Shown here: in pieces, positions 8,519 through 18,097 of the stretch
Numbering within the stretch: position 1 is the first letter of the stretch
Layout of the letters: each line of letters begins with the position of its first letter
NCBI GenBank assembly: GCA_030425195.1
Contig: JAUIAV010000003.1
Location: forward strand, 1 to 64,000
DNA: 64,000 nt
Direction of reading: 5' to 3'
From: Gammaproteobacteria bacterium
GTDB taxonomy: Bacteria > Pseudomonadota > Gammaproteobacteria > Pseudomonadales > Azotimanducaceae
Notes under the pieces: generated by a model
Seen by the model: only the letters and a program-made list of their open reading frames with translations
What the model was told of the DNA's origin: nothing
Databases searched by the model: none
Position numbers and translations under genes: made by a program

Positions 8519-8533
8519 TCTGGTGTCTCCAGA
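8519..8533. promoter_or_regulatory. Inverted repeat, candidate activator binding site (UAS)
   Basis: TCTGG, five bases, CCAGA forms a 15-bp inverted repeat about 110 bp upstream of the sigma-54 -24 element, beyond the IHF site. This is a typical distance for an upstream activating sequence. It lies between the stop of the activator gene and the operon it probably controls. A second palindrome, CGAGATCTCG, is at 8544-8553. Assignment to the neighbouring regulator is inference. Confidence 0.4.
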
Positions 8534-8562
8534 ATGCGATTCGCGAGATCTCGTCGCGGGAT

Positions 8563-10368
8563 TCAGCGAGATGACCGGCGGATACCGAGGGCCTTGAGCC
8601 TGGAACTCAACGTGGAGGGGTTCATACCCAGCAGTGCGGCAGCGCCTTCGTTACCGGCAATCTGCCATCCGGTCCGATCCAGAGCAGACAGCAGATTTTC
8701 ACGTTCCAGGGCATGAAGCTCAGCCATGGTACGAATGATTGCAGGGGAGCGGGTGCCTGAGGATTCCGGCAGCGCTCGATCGAGATTCAATCGGCCTCCG
8801 GTCGAGGTAATGAGCGCTCTTTCAACCACGTTCTGCAGCTCACGGACGTTACCGGGCCAGTGGTAGCCGGCAAGACGGACCATTGCCTCTTCGTCTACCG
8901 GCACTGCCTCCTGGTTGAGATGTTCACCAAAACGTCTGGTGAAGAGGTCGACCAGTTCAGGTATGTCTTCGGTTCGCTCACGCAGCGGCGGTACCTCGAT
9001 GGGAAACACCGCCAGGCGGTAGTACAGATCCTCCCGGAATTCACCATCCTGAGTTGCCTGAAACAGATCCCGATTGGTCGCCGCGATCACACGCACGTCC
9101 ACCCTGATCGTTCTGGTACTGCCGATAGGTTCGAACTCACCCTCCTGCAGCACCCGCAGCAGCTTGACCTGCAGCTGGTAGGGCAGCTCGCCGATCTCAT
9201 CCAGGAATAGAGTGCCTCCGTCCGCGAGCGTGAACCGCCCTTCCCGTTTGGCCGTCGCACCCGTGAACGCACCTTTCTCGTGGCCGAAGAGCTCACTCTC
9301 GATGAGCGACTCCGGCAGCGCACCACAGTTGACCTTGATCAGCGGTTGTTCCCGACGCGGGCTCGCATCGTGAACCGCTCTGGCAATCAGCTCCTTACCC
9401 GTTCCCGTCTCTCCCAGCACCAGCACGCTGGCATTGGTTGGCGCCACCTGTCTGACGTCTTCGAGCACCCGACGGATACCCGAGCTGCTGCCGACGATGG
9501 CACGGGAACTCTCCTGTTCGATCTCCTCTTTCAGATAGGCGTTCTGCGCCTTCAGTGTCTGTCGCTCCCTTTCGATCTGAACCAGATCGGTAACGTCGAT
9601 GAACATGGTCCGCGTGTAGGTGCCGGAAGGCGCCGGTCGGGACCACCACTGAATCCATATGGGTTCCCCGGTGTCCTTCCTGCTCAGGTTCAGCAGCACA
9701 CCGCTCGCGTCCATCCCGCGTCTTATCGTGGTGAGGGCTTCGTCAACTCGAAGCTGCGCATCGTCCGTGGTAGGGGCCAGCGTTCGGCCTACAAATCCCT
9801 GCACCTCTTCCGGGCGCAGACCGAGAATGTTCATCGCCGTCCTGTTCGCCTCAATGAACCGGGAGTCGAGCGTCTCGTTCACATACGCAATGGGCGCCTC
9901 TTCGAAGAGATCGCGGTAGCGCTCTTCGCTGGCGGCAAGGCGCTCGCGGGTGTGCAGCAGCGAGACACGCTCCCGTATCACGGAAGCGAACAGGCCGAAA
10001 GCCTCGAGGTCAGGCATCTCCTCCCGTGGTTCACTGTCAGCCAGAATCAGCAGTACGACAGGATCGTCTCCGGCCTCCGGTATCACCGGTATTCCGGCAA
10101 CGGCCCGAAGACCGCACTCGGCGACAAGCGGCTCGTCGGAATGATGCACAGGAGCGTCTGCCACGGACAGTTGTCCATCCGACAGTACGCTCTGAAGCAT
10201 GGGGCCCATCTGCAGCCTCAATGGGGGCTTGATGCCCGTGCACGCAATGGGTACGAACTCGTCAGCCGAGATGCTGCCGAGGATGGCAACCGGCAGATCT
10301 GCTGCTTCGGCTGCCTGAGACACGATTTCTGCCAGCAGCAGATCCCCTGTCATCATGCCCTTCATCAC
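8563..10368 (-). CDS. Sigma-54-dependent activator, GAF-PAS-AAA+-Fis
   Basis: This 601-aa bacterial enhancer-binding protein has a GAF-like sensory domain (about 1-140), a PAS domain (about 145-265) and a short coiled linker. Its AAA+ domain shows Walker A GETGTGKE at 319-326, the sigma-54-contacting GAFTGA loop at 366-371 and Walker B TLFLDE at 386-391. A Fis-type helix-turn-helix ends the protein. There is no receiver domain, so it should respond to a ligand or redox cue and not to phosphorylation. It is encoded just upstream of a sigma-54 promoter with IHF and UAS-like sites, so its probable target is the ALDH/GltB-like/ThDP/DoxX/ECF operon. Several Met codons near the N-terminus leave the exact start uncertain. 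Confidence 0.92.
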   Translation of the reverse strand: MMKGMMTGDLLLAEIVSQAAEAADLPVAILGSISADEFVPIACTGIKPPLRLQMGPMLQSVLSDGQLSVADAPVHHSDEPLVAECGLRAVAGIPVIPEAGDDPVVLLILADSEPREEMPDLEAFGLFASVIRERVSLLHTRERLAASEERYRDLFEEAPIAYVNETLDSRFIEANRTAMNILGLRPEEVQGFVGRTLAPTTDDAQLRVDEALTTIRRGMDASGVLLNLSRKDTGEPIWIQWWSRPAPSGTYTRTMFIDVTDLVQIERERQTLKAQNAYLKEEIEQESSRAIVGSSSGIRRVLEDVRQVAPTNASVLVLGETGTGKELIARAVHDASPRREQPLIKVNCGALPESLIESELFGHEKGAFTGATAKREGRFTLADGGTLFLDEIGELPYQLQVKLLRVLQEGEFEPIGSTRTIRVDVRVIAATNRDLFQATQDGEFREDLYYRLAVFPIEVPPLRERTEDIPELVDLFTRRFGEHLNQEAVPVDEEAMVRLAGYHWPGNVRELQNVVERALITSTGGRLNLDRALPESSGTRSPAIIRTMAELHALERENLLSALDRTGWQIAGNEGAAALLGMNPSTLSSRLKALGIRRSSR

Positions 10369-10485
10369 CCCGTCCGCCCCCGTCTGAATCCCTGACCGGC
10401 CCCGATCTGCAATCTCCGCAGGATCGGCCGTCAGTACACCACAATCCAGAAAACCGATCGACAGGGAACGCTTTCCGGGACGTCT

Positions 10486-13400
10486 TCAGATCGCCGGCGC
10501 TTCCTCCGCCGCCGCCTGCAGCTCATGCATGTCGGCGTTGCGATCCTTCGCCAGCAGCACGTAAACGGCGGGAACCACGAACAGCGTGAACAGAGTGCCG
10601 AGACCCAGACCGGTGAAGATGACGAGCCCCATCTGAGAGCGGCTGACGGATCCGGGACCGGTGGCCAGCAGCAGCGGCACCATGGCCATCAGCATGGCCA
10701 CCGTGGTCATCAGAATGGGCCGGTAGCGGGTAGCCGTGGCCCGAGCGACCGCCTCCCGTTTGTCCAGACCCTCGGTGACCTGCAACCGGTTGGCGAAATC
10801 GACGATGAGGATGCCGTTCTTGGCGATGAGACCGATCAGCGTGATCAGCCCGATCTGGGTATAGAGGTTGATCGAGGCGAAGCCGAGATAGATGAACACC
10901 ATGGCCCCAGCGATGGACATGGGTACCGAGACCAGAATGATCAGAGGATCCCGCCAGCTCTCGTACTGGGCGGCCAGCACCAGGTAGATGACGAGCAGCG
11001 ACAGGAAGAAGGTGTACAGCAGTGCATTGCCCTGCTGCTCGAGCTGGCGGGACTCTCCCATGTAGTCGTAGCTGATGTTCTGCGGGAAGGTCTCCTCGGC
11101 CGTCCGCTCGAGGAACGCCATGGCATCGCCCAGAGACACGCCCGGCGCCATGAGGCCGCTGATGGTCACGCTGTTCAGCTGCTGGAACTGCGCCCGCTGG
11201 GTCGGCTCGATCTCGTGAGATAGCGAGACGAAGCTGCCGAGCGGAATGAGCTCACCGTCACCGCCGCGCACGTGGTAGTCCTCGAGCAGCGTGTCATCCA
11301 GCCGGTACCGGCGCGCTACCTGCGGAATCACCTCATAGCTGCGTCCGGCCTGATTGAAACGGCTGACATAGCCGCCTCCGAGCAGCGTGGAGAGCGTGGC
11401 GCCGAACTCGGCCATGTCCACACCCAGATCGCCGGCCCGGTCCCGGTCGATCACGAGCCGCGTGAGCGGCAGCGCGATCTCCGCGGACTTGCGCAGGTAA
11501 ACGAAGTTGCCGCTGCCGTAACCGGCACCGATCAGCTGATCCGCCAGCTCCACGAGCTGCTCATAGGTCGCGTCTCCTGTGAGCACGAACTGCAGCGGCG
11601 TGCCGCGGGAAGCGCCCGGCAGCGACGGAAAGGTGAACACGGCCACCTGGACACCGGGGATCCTGTTCACCAGCTGTTGAGCGATCGGCTGAAGCTCCAT
11701 CTGAGAACGTTCCCGCTCCGCCACGGACACGAACCGGAAGCCCCCGAAGCTGCTGGCCGGCGTGCCGCCACCGCCGATCAGAAGAAAGCTGCGCAGAAAT
11801 TCCGGGAAGCTCTGAAACGCCTCGACCACCGCGGCTGCGTGCGCTGCCGTATATTCGAGCGTCGCCGTCTCCGGCGCGGAAATCTGCACATTGAGCACCT
11901 CACGGTCCTCCGTGGGCGCAAGCTCCCGGGTGCTGTCCAGATAAAGGAAGTAGATGGAGGCGGTCACGGCCCCGGCTACGAGCAGCGGTACCGCGATCAC
12001 CCGCAGCGCCCCCCGGAGCAGCCACTGGTGGATGCGCACCTGAAGATCGAAAGCCGAATCGACGAAGCGTTCGAGCCGGTTTCCGTGGTCCCGATCCGGG
12101 AGAATGCGCGCCGAGAGCATGGGGGCCAGAGTCAGCGCGATGATGCCGGAGATGACGACGGTGCCGGCCAGCGTGTAGGCGAACTCCGTGAACAGCGAAC
12201 CCGCCAGGCCGCCCATGAAGCCGATGGGCGCGTACACGGCCACCAGCGTGGTGGTCATGGAGATGATGGGCAGCACCAGCTCCCGCGCGCCCAGCAGTGC
12301 TGCGTTGAACGGCGTCTTCCCCTCGGAGATGTGCCGGTGCACGTTCTCCACCACCACGATCGCATCATCCACCACCAGGCCGATGGCCAGGAGCATGGCC
12401 AGCAGGGTGAGCAGATTGATGGAGAATCCCATCAGAAGCATGAGGAAGGCACCGCCGATCAGCGAGAGCGGTACCGCCAGCGCCGGGATCACCGCCGCCT
12501 GCCAGGTGCCGAGGGAGAGAAAGATGACGAGCAGCACGATGAGCAGCGCCTCGGTGAGCGTCGTGTAGACCTCGTCAATGGAATCCTGGATGTAGAGGCT
12601 GCCGTCGTAGATGAGGTTCAGCTCGAGGCCGGGCGGCAGCTGGTCGACGATGTCCGGCAGCAGCGCGTTCACCTCCGCCGAGAGCAGCAGCGGATTGGCA
12701 CCCGGTGTGGGCGTCAGCGCCAGCATCACGCAGGGCCGGTCCATGAACCAGCTTTCCTGATCCGGGTTGCTGGTGGAAAGCACCACGTCCGCCACGTCTT
12801 TCAGACGCGTGACAGCCGAGCCGTCCGTTCGGAGCACCAGATTCTCGAACTCTTCCACGGTGGTGAGGTTGGTGGTAGCGGACAGATTGATCATCACGCT
12901 GTCACCCTTGGTCTGGCCCACGGCGGACTGCACGTTCTCCTCCAGAAGCGCTCGGCGCACCTCGGAGGCGGTCATGTCGAGTGCGGTCAGGCGCACCGGA
13001 TCGAGCCAGACCCTGAGCGCCATGGTCTGGTCGCCGTTGATGCCCGCCTTGGCCACGCCCGGCAGCGCCTGCAGACGGGGCACGATGCTGCGCAGGGTAT
13101 AGTCCGTCATCTGCGCCGTGTTCATGTGATCGCTGGTCAGCGCCATGTAGATGAGCGCCCAGCCCTCGCTGGTGGACAGGGAAATCACGGGATCTAGAGC
13201 TTCCCGGGGCAGGTTGTTGCGCTCACTGGCAATCTTGCCCTGGATCTCCGCAAGCGCATCGTAGGGATCGTAGTTGAGCTCCATGTAGGCCTGGATGATG
13301 GAAACACCCTGCCGGGAGATGGAGGTCACGTAGTCGATGCCTTCCGCCTCGGAAGCCGCCCGCTGCAGGGGCTCGGTGATGAACGACTGCACCAGGTCCG

Positions 13401-13566
13401 CGTCCGCGCCCGGGAACGGTGTGGTGACCGTCACCAGCGCCTGCTCCGTCTTCGGGTATTCACGCACCTCGAGCGACAGCAGCGAGCGGACACCGAGCAG
13501 CAGAATCAGCAGCCCGATAACCGATGAAAGCACGGGCCTCCTGACGAAAACGTCGGTGATGCTCAT
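10486..13566 (-). CDS. RND (HAE1-type) multidrug efflux permease
   Basis: This 1026-aa inner-membrane proton-driven pump has the AcrB/MexB-type layout: a first membrane helix at residues 12-30, a large periplasmic loop, helices 2-6 with the proton-relay aspartate pair in GLVVDDAIVVVENV, a second periplasmic loop, and a final helix group ending near FTLFVVPAVYVLLA. The sequence is closest in feel to the MexK/VexF/MuxB-like group with a single adaptor gene. Its start overlaps the adaptor gene by ATGA, so the two are co-translated. No outer-membrane channel gene or dedicated regulator is adjacent; a TolC-like protein elsewhere would be needed. Confidence 0.95.
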   Translation of the reverse strand: MSITDVFVRRPVLSSVIGLLILLLGVRSLLSLEVREYPKTEQALVTVTTPFPGADADLVQSFITEPLQRAASEAEGIDYVTSISRQGVSIIQAYMELNYDPYDALAEIQGKIASERNNLPREALDPVISLSTSEGWALIYMALTSDHMNTAQMTDYTLRSIVPRLQALPGVAKAGINGDQTMALRVWLDPVRLTALDMTASEVRRALLEENVQSAVGQTKGDSVMINLSATTNLTTVEEFENLVLRTDGSAVTRLKDVADVVLSTSNPDQESWFMDRPCVMLALTPTPGANPLLLSAEVNALLPDIVDQLPPGLELNLIYDGSLYIQDSIDEVYTTLTEALLIVLLVIFLSLGTWQAAVIPALAVPLSLIGGAFLMLLMGFSINLLTLLAMLLAIGLVVDDAIVVVENVHRHISEGKTPFNAALLGARELVLPIISMTTTLVAVYAPIGFMGGLAGSLFTEFAYTLAGTVVISGIIALTLAPMLSARILPDRDHGNRLERFVDSAFDLQVRIHQWLLRGALRVIAVPLLVAGAVTASIYFLYLDSTRELAPTEDREVLNVQISAPETATLEYTAAHAAAVVEAFQSFPEFLRSFLLIGGGGTPASSFGGFRFVSVAERERSQMELQPIAQQLVNRIPGVQVAVFTFPSLPGASRGTPLQFVLTGDATYEQLVELADQLIGAGYGSGNFVYLRKSAEIALPLTRLVIDRDRAGDLGVDMAEFGATLSTLLGGGYVSRFNQAGRSYEVIPQVARRYRLDDTLLEDYHVRGGDGELIPLGSFVSLSHEIEPTQRAQFQQLNSVTISGLMAPGVSLGDAMAFLERTAEETFPQNISYDYMGESRQLEQQGNALLYTFFLSLLVIYLVLAAQYESWRDPLIILVSVPMSIAGAMVFIYLGFASINLYTQIGLITLIGLIAKNGILIVDFANRLQVTEGLDKREAVARATATRYRPILMTTVAMLMAMVPLLLATGPGSVSRSQMGLVIFTGLGLGTLFTLFVVPAVYVLLAKDRNADMHELQAAAEEAPAI

Positions 13567-14660
13567 CGGTCGCCGACTCCCTCCGGCAGCGGCACCGTCT
13601 CACCGATCACCACCTTCTGACCTTCACGCAACTTCAGATGGCCCGTATGCACCACCCGCTGCCCGCGCTCGAGGCCGCTGAGCACCTCCACCCGTTCACC
13701 CCGGGTCCGTCCGACGGTGACCGGCTGGCGGTGAACGGTGAGCGTCTCCCCCGCTTCCGTGATGGTGAACACGGACTCCCCGTACGCGAAGAAGCTGATG
13801 GCCGTGCGCGGCAGCGTCAGCACCGGCTCGGCGCTGCTCTGAATCAGATGCACGGTGGCGAACATGCCGGGCTGGAGCCGGCCGTCCTCGTTGCTGAGCT
13901 GGCCGCGCAGCTTGAGGGTCCGGCTGCGGACGTCCACATCCGGGCTGACCACCAGCAGTTCCCCGGTAAACGTCTCGCCCGGCCAGGCGGCCACGCTGAT
14001 CTCCAGAGGCTGTCCGGGTTTCACCGAGGCGCGGTGACGTTCCGGTACGGTGAAGTCGACGTAGATCGGATCCAGCGTTTTGAGATCCACGATGGGTTCC
14101 CCGGCCGCGACGATGTCCCCCAGGCTGATCTGACGGATCCCCAGCACGCCGTCGAAAGGCGCCCGGATGTCCTTCCGCTCGAGCCGCACGCGCTGCTGCT
14201 GCACCTGGGCCTGCAGGCTTGCCGCCTCGGACTGAGTCCGGTCCATGAGCGACTGGGAGAACGCCGGCGAACCACGCAGGCGTTCCACGCGCTGGTATTC
14301 GAGACGGGCAAGCCGCAGGTCGGCCTCGAGCGCTTCCAGCTGCGCGCGATCCTCCGCTGCATCCAGACGCACGAGCACGTCACCCTGCGCCACAGGCGCA
14401 CCGGAATGAAAATTGATCGCCACCACCTTGCCCGGCACCTCGGAAGCGACGGCCACGTCCTGGATCGCCCTGAGGTCACCGACGGCTTCGATCCGCTGCT
14501 TCCATTCCGTGGTTTCCACCCGGGTATCCGTCACCGTGGCCGGAGGCGGCCCGCCGGCCATGGCGCCGGCTCTGGCGGCATTCTGATTCTGCTTGATGGT
14601 CACCACGCCGGCGACTACGAGACCGATGACCAGCACGGCCAGAAAGATTCTCAACAACAC
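13563..14660 (-). CDS. RND efflux periplasmic adaptor (membrane fusion protein)
   Basis: This 365-aa protein has one N-terminal membrane anchor (residues 2-22), then a lipoyl-type half-motif, an alpha-helical hairpin (about 105-165), a second lipoyl half (DIRAPFDGVLGIRQISLGD) and a beta-barrel/membrane-proximal domain. This is the order expected of HlyD/AcrA-family adaptors. It bridges the RND permease encoded immediately downstream to an outer-membrane channel. The ATGA overlap with the permease gene supports one transcript. The gene starts 36 bases from the convergently oriented end of nothing else: upstream is the stop of the flavin monooxygenase gene on the same strand. Confidence 0.93.
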   Translation of the reverse strand: MLLRIFLAVLVIGLVVAGVVTIKQNQNAARAGAMAGGPPPATVTDTRVETTEWKQRIEAVGDLRAIQDVAVASEVPGKVVAINFHSGAPVAQGDVLVRLDAAEDRAQLEALEADLRLARLEYQRVERLRGSPAFSQSLMDRTQSEAASLQAQVQQQRVRLERKDIRAPFDGVLGIRQISLGDIVAAGEPIVDLKTLDPIYVDFTVPERHRASVKPGQPLEISVAAWPGETFTGELLVVSPDVDVRSRTLKLRGQLSNEDGRLQPGMFATVHLIQSSAEPVLTLPRTAISFFAYGESVFTITEAGETLTVHRQPVTVGRTRGERVEVLSGLERGQRVVHTGHLKLREGQKVVIGETVPLPEGVGDR

Positions 14661-14696
14661 GGCGAAGGATACTTCTCGAGCGAAACGCCTAGTGTC

Positions 14697-15860
14697 TCAC
14701 AGGAACAGAGGCACGTCCGAGTCCAGTCGAGCCCGGCCGCACTGCTCGGCGGCGAGGTCCACATCGAACACCGTATGTGCACACATCATCTGCACGTCCC
14801 GGTTGATGCGCTGCAGCTCATGATCGAGAAAATGCACACTGGCACCGCTGCCCGTCATCACCTCCCGTACCACCTCGGCGCAATCACGAACCACGTGGGC
14901 GATCGTCAGTCCCAGCTCCTGCTGTGCCAGACCGGAAAGGCGCTTTCTGCCGGCGGCCTGCTGCTCGATCTGATCGGCCGCCGCGCGCAGGACCGTCTCC
15001 GCCGCCCGGGCGCGGGTGAGCACGTTGGCCAGCCGGATCTGTGCGGAAGCACTCTCCTTCTGAACCTTGCGGGTACCGAAGCGCACCCGCTCCTGCAGCA
15101 GATCGGAGTACAGCGTCACGGCCCGGCGGGCCGCACCCACGGCGGGTATGGCGGCGGTCAGGGACAGAAACGGACGTACGGGCAGACGCATGAGATAGGT
15201 GGCGTCTTCACCCGCGGTCACCACGGGCGGCACCAGCAGCGACATCTGCCGTTCCGGCACCACCACCCGATCCGCAATGATGTCGCGACTGCCGGTGGCG
15301 GCCATACCGTCCACGTGCCAGGTATCCTCCACCCGGATGTCCGACGGCCGCACCAGACACAGGCGCTGCACCGGGTCCTCGTCGGTTTCCACCATGGTGC
15401 TCAGCAGCACCCAGTCCGCATGTACGATCCCCGTGGCAAAACGCCAGCGGCCGGAGAGCTCGTAGCCGCCCTCACGCCGGACGGCCAACCCGCCTTTCGG
15501 ATTCACGCTCCCGGGCGCGAGGATGAAGGGGGCCTCCGTGAACACCTCGTGCTGCAGATCGTCGGCGAACAGACCAATGAGCCAGTTGTGCTCCATGTAG
15601 AAGGTGGTGATCCACCCCGTCGAAGCGCAGGCTTCACTGACCGCGATGCCGATGTCCACATAGAGATGCATGTCGATCTCGTAGCCCTGGTACCGGCGCG
15701 GGACAAAGGATCGGAAGACACCCGTGGCCTTGAGGGCCTCGATCACCTCATCGTCCGGTTTGCGCGCGCGCTCTGCCGCCGCAGCACGCTCTGCGATCAG
15801 AGGCACCACGGACCGCACCCGGTCCAGCAGACCTTCCGGCGGCCCCTGCACGGCGTTCAC
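14697..15860 (-). CDS. Acyl-CoA-dehydrogenase-fold flavin monooxygenase (HsaA/HpaB-like)
   Basis: This 387-aa protein has the all-alpha/beta-barrel/all-alpha architecture of acyl-CoA dehydrogenases. Motifs such as GWITTFYMEHNWLIGLF, GRWRFATGIVHADWVLL and GMAATGSRDI are typical of the two-component flavin-dependent hydroxylases (HsaA, HpaB-like, DszC-like). These use reduced flavin from a reductase to hydroxylate phenols or similar rings. Start GTG 15860 is chosen because it overlaps the stop of the VOC gene as GTGA. It is the last gene of the 18013-14697 run (methyltransferase, GST, VOC protein). No flavin reductase is adjacent. Substrate unknown. Confidence 0.85.
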   Translation of the reverse strand: MNAVQGPPEGLLDRVRSVVPLIAERAAAAERARKPDDEVIEALKATGVFRSFVPRRYQGYEIDMHLYVDIGIAVSEACASTGWITTFYMEHNWLIGLFADDLQHEVFTEAPFILAPGSVNPKGGLAVRREGGYELSGRWRFATGIVHADWVLLSTMVETDEDPVQRLCLVRPSDIRVEDTWHVDGMAATGSRDIIADRVVVPERQMSLLVPPVVTAGEDATYLMRLPVRPFLSLTAAIPAVGAARRAVTLYSDLLQERVRFGTRKVQKESASAQIRLANVLTRARAAETVLRAAADQIEQQAAGRKRLSGLAQQELGLTIAHVVRDCAEVVREVMTGSGASVHFLDHELQRINRDVQMMCAHTVFDVDLAAEQCGRARLDSDVPLFL

Positions 15861-16384
15861 TCGGAGGCCTGCGCTTCCCGCGGCGGCAGCTTGCGGCCGT
15901 TCTCCAGGCGGAAACGCACCTGGGGGATCGCATCGTCCGCATCGAAGGCCCGGGTCAGATGGCAGCACTCGAGCTGCAGGCCATTGGGATCTTCGAAGTA
16001 GATGGACTTTGACCAGCCCTCATGATCCACCGGACCGCGCACCTTCACACCGTGCGTCTCGAGGTCCGCCTTGGTGGCTTCGAGCGCCTCGACGGAATCC
16101 GAGTTGAACGCGAAGTGGTAGACGCCCGGCATGAGCCCGAGTCCCCTGTTGATGCCGGAATCGAAATCCTTCGGCCAGCCTTCCACGTCCTCGCCGCTCA
16201 TGAAACCGAGCAGCTGATCGTTACCGATGTCGAAGAAGTAGTGCTTCATGCAGCCCCGGTCACCCAGGTCGACCAGGTCTGCCCGCACCAGCGGAAAGCC
16301 GAGCACGTCCTCGTAGAAGGCCCGGGTCGCCTCCATGTCCCTGGTGCCGAGATCGATGTGATTGAATCCGAGCCGGTTTCCCAT
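15857..16384 (-). CDS. VOC-family (glyoxalase/extradiol-dioxygenase fold) protein
   Basis: This 175-aa metalloprotein has paired beta-alpha-beta-beta-beta modules. Metal ligands of the family are visible as His in GFNHIDLGTRD, His in GVYHFAFN and Glu in GLQLECC. The segment SIYFEDPNGLQLE is the standard C-terminal VOC motif. A strong ribosome-binding site (AGGAGGGG, three bases before ATG) fixes the start at 16384. Members include glyoxalase I, fosfomycin-resistance proteins and ring-cleavage dioxygenases. Lying between a GST gene and a flavin hydroxylase gene, it may be a ring-cleavage or isomerising enzyme in an aromatic pathway, but this is inference. Confidence 0.85.
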   Translation of the reverse strand: MGNRLGFNHIDLGTRDMEATRAFYEDVLGFPLVRADLVDLGDRGCMKHYFFDIGNDQLLGFMSGEDVEGWPKDFDSGINRGLGLMPGVYHFAFNSDSVEALEATKADLETHGVKVRGPVDHEGWSKSIYFEDPNGLQLECCHLTRAFDADDAIPQVRFRLENGRKLPPREAQASE

Positions 16385-16437
16385 ATTCCCCTCCTGAACA
16401 AGTCCCTGGAAAAGCATATGCCCGTTCCGGCCGGACC

Positions 16438-17196
16438 TCAAAGCCGAGCTGAACGCTCCGGGCGATGTCGGGCGTAGATCTCCCGGACCCAGTCCAGGGT
16501 CGGATGTCCGGCAAACCGGTTGAGGACCTCGGTTACCGATTCCGGAATGGGACGGGGCCGGCGCATGTCAACGTGGCCCACTTCTGCGAGAGGCGCCAGC
16601 AGAGCGGCCGCCGTCAGATCAGCGACGGAGAACCGGTCGCCGACCAGATAGCCCGCCGGGCTGCGGAGAGTCGTCAGCCGGTCCAGCCATTCCCGGGTGG
16701 TCTGGAAGCACACGGCCACGTTGGCCGGGTCGTCAACCCCGTTGCCTCTGGCAATCATCCCGCGAGCCAGCGGAAAGGCAGCCCGGTAGAGCGCACGCTT
16801 GGCGGCCGGTTTGCCCCGGGCAAACATGCTGGTCATGTAGGCGCCTTCGTTGACGAGAGCCGAGAACACCACGGTTCGCGCGGCCGGTCCGAGCGTCTGA
16901 TCCATCTCCGTCTGCAGCGCCAGTGCCTGTTCCCGTTCGGCGCCGTCTTCCGGATACAGGGCAGGATCCGGAAACCGCTCTTCCAGACGGTCGATGATGG
17001 CAGCCGAACCGGCAATCGGCTCACCGTCGAGCTCGAGCACCGGCGTCTGCATCTGACCCGACAGGCGCTGGATGGCCGGTCGATGCGGACCCGGAAGGTA
17101 GGATACCCGCTCGTGCGGCACAGCCTTGAAATCCAGCGCCCAGCGGGCCTTGTCGTTGAAATGGGAAAACTCGAACTGATGCAGAACGATCGCCAT
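16438..17196 (-). CDS. Glutathione S-transferase family protein
   Basis: This 252-aa protein has a thioredoxin-fold N-terminal domain (residues 1-80), including the FNDKARWALDF helix, the cis-proline strand QTPVLEL and the GSAAIIDRLEERFP glutathione-contact region. An all-helical C-terminal domain follows, with the DRFSVADLTAAALLAPL N-capping motif. It is slightly longer than typical 200-230-aa GSTs. It is probably a cytosolic GST that conjugates or reductively modifies a substrate. It sits in a same-strand run with a methyltransferase upstream and VOC and flavin hydroxylase genes downstream, which suggests a catabolic or detoxification role. Confidence 0.88.
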   Translation of the reverse strand: MAIVLHQFEFSHFNDKARWALDFKAVPHERVSYLPGPHRPAIQRLSGQMQTPVLELDGEPIAGSAAIIDRLEERFPDPALYPEDGAEREQALALQTEMDQTLGPAARTVVFSALVNEGAYMTSMFARGKPAAKRALYRAAFPLARGMIARGNGVDDPANVAVCFQTTREWLDRLTTLRSPAGYLVGDRFSVADLTAAALLAPLAEVGHVDMRRPRPIPESVTEVLNRFAGHPTLDWVREIYARHRPERSARL

Positions 17197-17218
17197 GCCG
17201 CCTCCTCCGTCGCTCGAC

Positions 17219-18013
17219 CTATCGGTGCCCGGTCACGAGAAACTGGGGCAGCACGGCCAGATAGGTCTCCTCGGCCAACGCCCTGTCCACATCCTCGAGC
17301 AGCGAGGCGATCTCCGATTCGTCGATCCGACCGGATGTTTTCGCGTAGGACGCCATGTTCGCGATCACACCCCGCAGCCCGCCGGTGATGTCCGCGTTCG
17401 CGAGGATCTGTACCCGAACGTCACTGAAACCGGTGCGGCGGAACATGCCATAGAGGTTCCGCGCTATGAGCGGTGTGCGGAAGGCGATGTTCGCGGCCGC
17501 CATGAGGCGAGCGAAACGCACTCCGAGCGGCTCCAGCACCACGCCGCCCCAGTCGCTGTCACTGACGTGCACGATCCCGCCCGGCCGCGTGATCCGGTAG
17601 AACTCGGCGATGGTGGCCTCCGGGTCCGGCACGTACTCGAGAACGTTCTTGCAGATTACCCGGTCCATGGATCCGGCCTCCGCCGGAATCCGATCGCCTT
17701 CCATCAGCCGTGTGTCGACGCGATCGGACAGTCCGGCTTCGACCGTCAGCGCCCGGGTTCGTTCGAGAAATGCCTGATTGATGTCGAGCGCGACCACCTG
17801 CCCTTCCGGACCCACCCGTCGGGCGAGCTCCATGGTGAGACCACCAGGGCCGCAGCCATAGTCGGCAACGACCTGCCCTGCCTGGACATCGGCCGGCGCG
17901 ATCAGCGCCTCCAGCCCGTCCCGCCACTGGAACATGGCCTCATAACGGGCCATGCGATCGTCTTCCACGTGAACCCAGTGATCGCGGTAGTAGGTGTCCA
18001 GCTGATCCGTCAC
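17219..18013 (-). CDS. Class I SAM-dependent methyltransferase
   Basis: This 264-aa protein has motif I VADYGCGPGG (about residues 48-57), the acidic VVALDINQAF strand end, and the post-motif region EYVPDPEATIAEFYRITRPGGIVHVSD characteristic of UbiE/COQ5-like class I methyltransferases. GTG 18013 is chosen because AAGGAG lies seven bases upstream; longer in-frame starts lack such a site. The gene heads the minus-strand run that continues through the GST, VOC and flavin monooxygenase genes (22-54-base gaps or overlaps). Its substrate is not apparent. The 84-base gap to the divergent threonine aldolase gene at 18098 should hold both promoters. Confidence 0.87.
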   Translation of the reverse strand: MTDQLDTYYRDHWVHVEDDRMARYEAMFQWRDGLEALIAPADVQAGQVVADYGCGPGGLTMELARRVGPEGQVVALDINQAFLERTRALTVEAGLSDRVDTRLMEGDRIPAEAGSMDRVICKNVLEYVPDPEATIAEFYRITRPGGIVHVSDSDWGGVVLEPLGVRFARLMAAANIAFRTPLIARNLYGMFRRTGFSDVRVQILANADITGGLRGVIANMASYAKTSGRIDESEIASLLEDVDRALAEETYLAVLPQFLVTGHR

Positions 18014-18097
18014 GGCTTCGCTCCTTTTCCCAACCAGTTCCCAACCAGGGTAGGATCCTAATCGACAGCACATCGACCTTCACCAGGAAACTGTTCA

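Noticed and set aside
11272-13197. Long open frame on the plus strand opposite the RND permease gene
   Set aside because: It lies wholly within a well-supported RND gene and its product is rich in His, Arg, Gln and Gly with no domain pattern. This is the shadow expected of GC-rich coding DNA.
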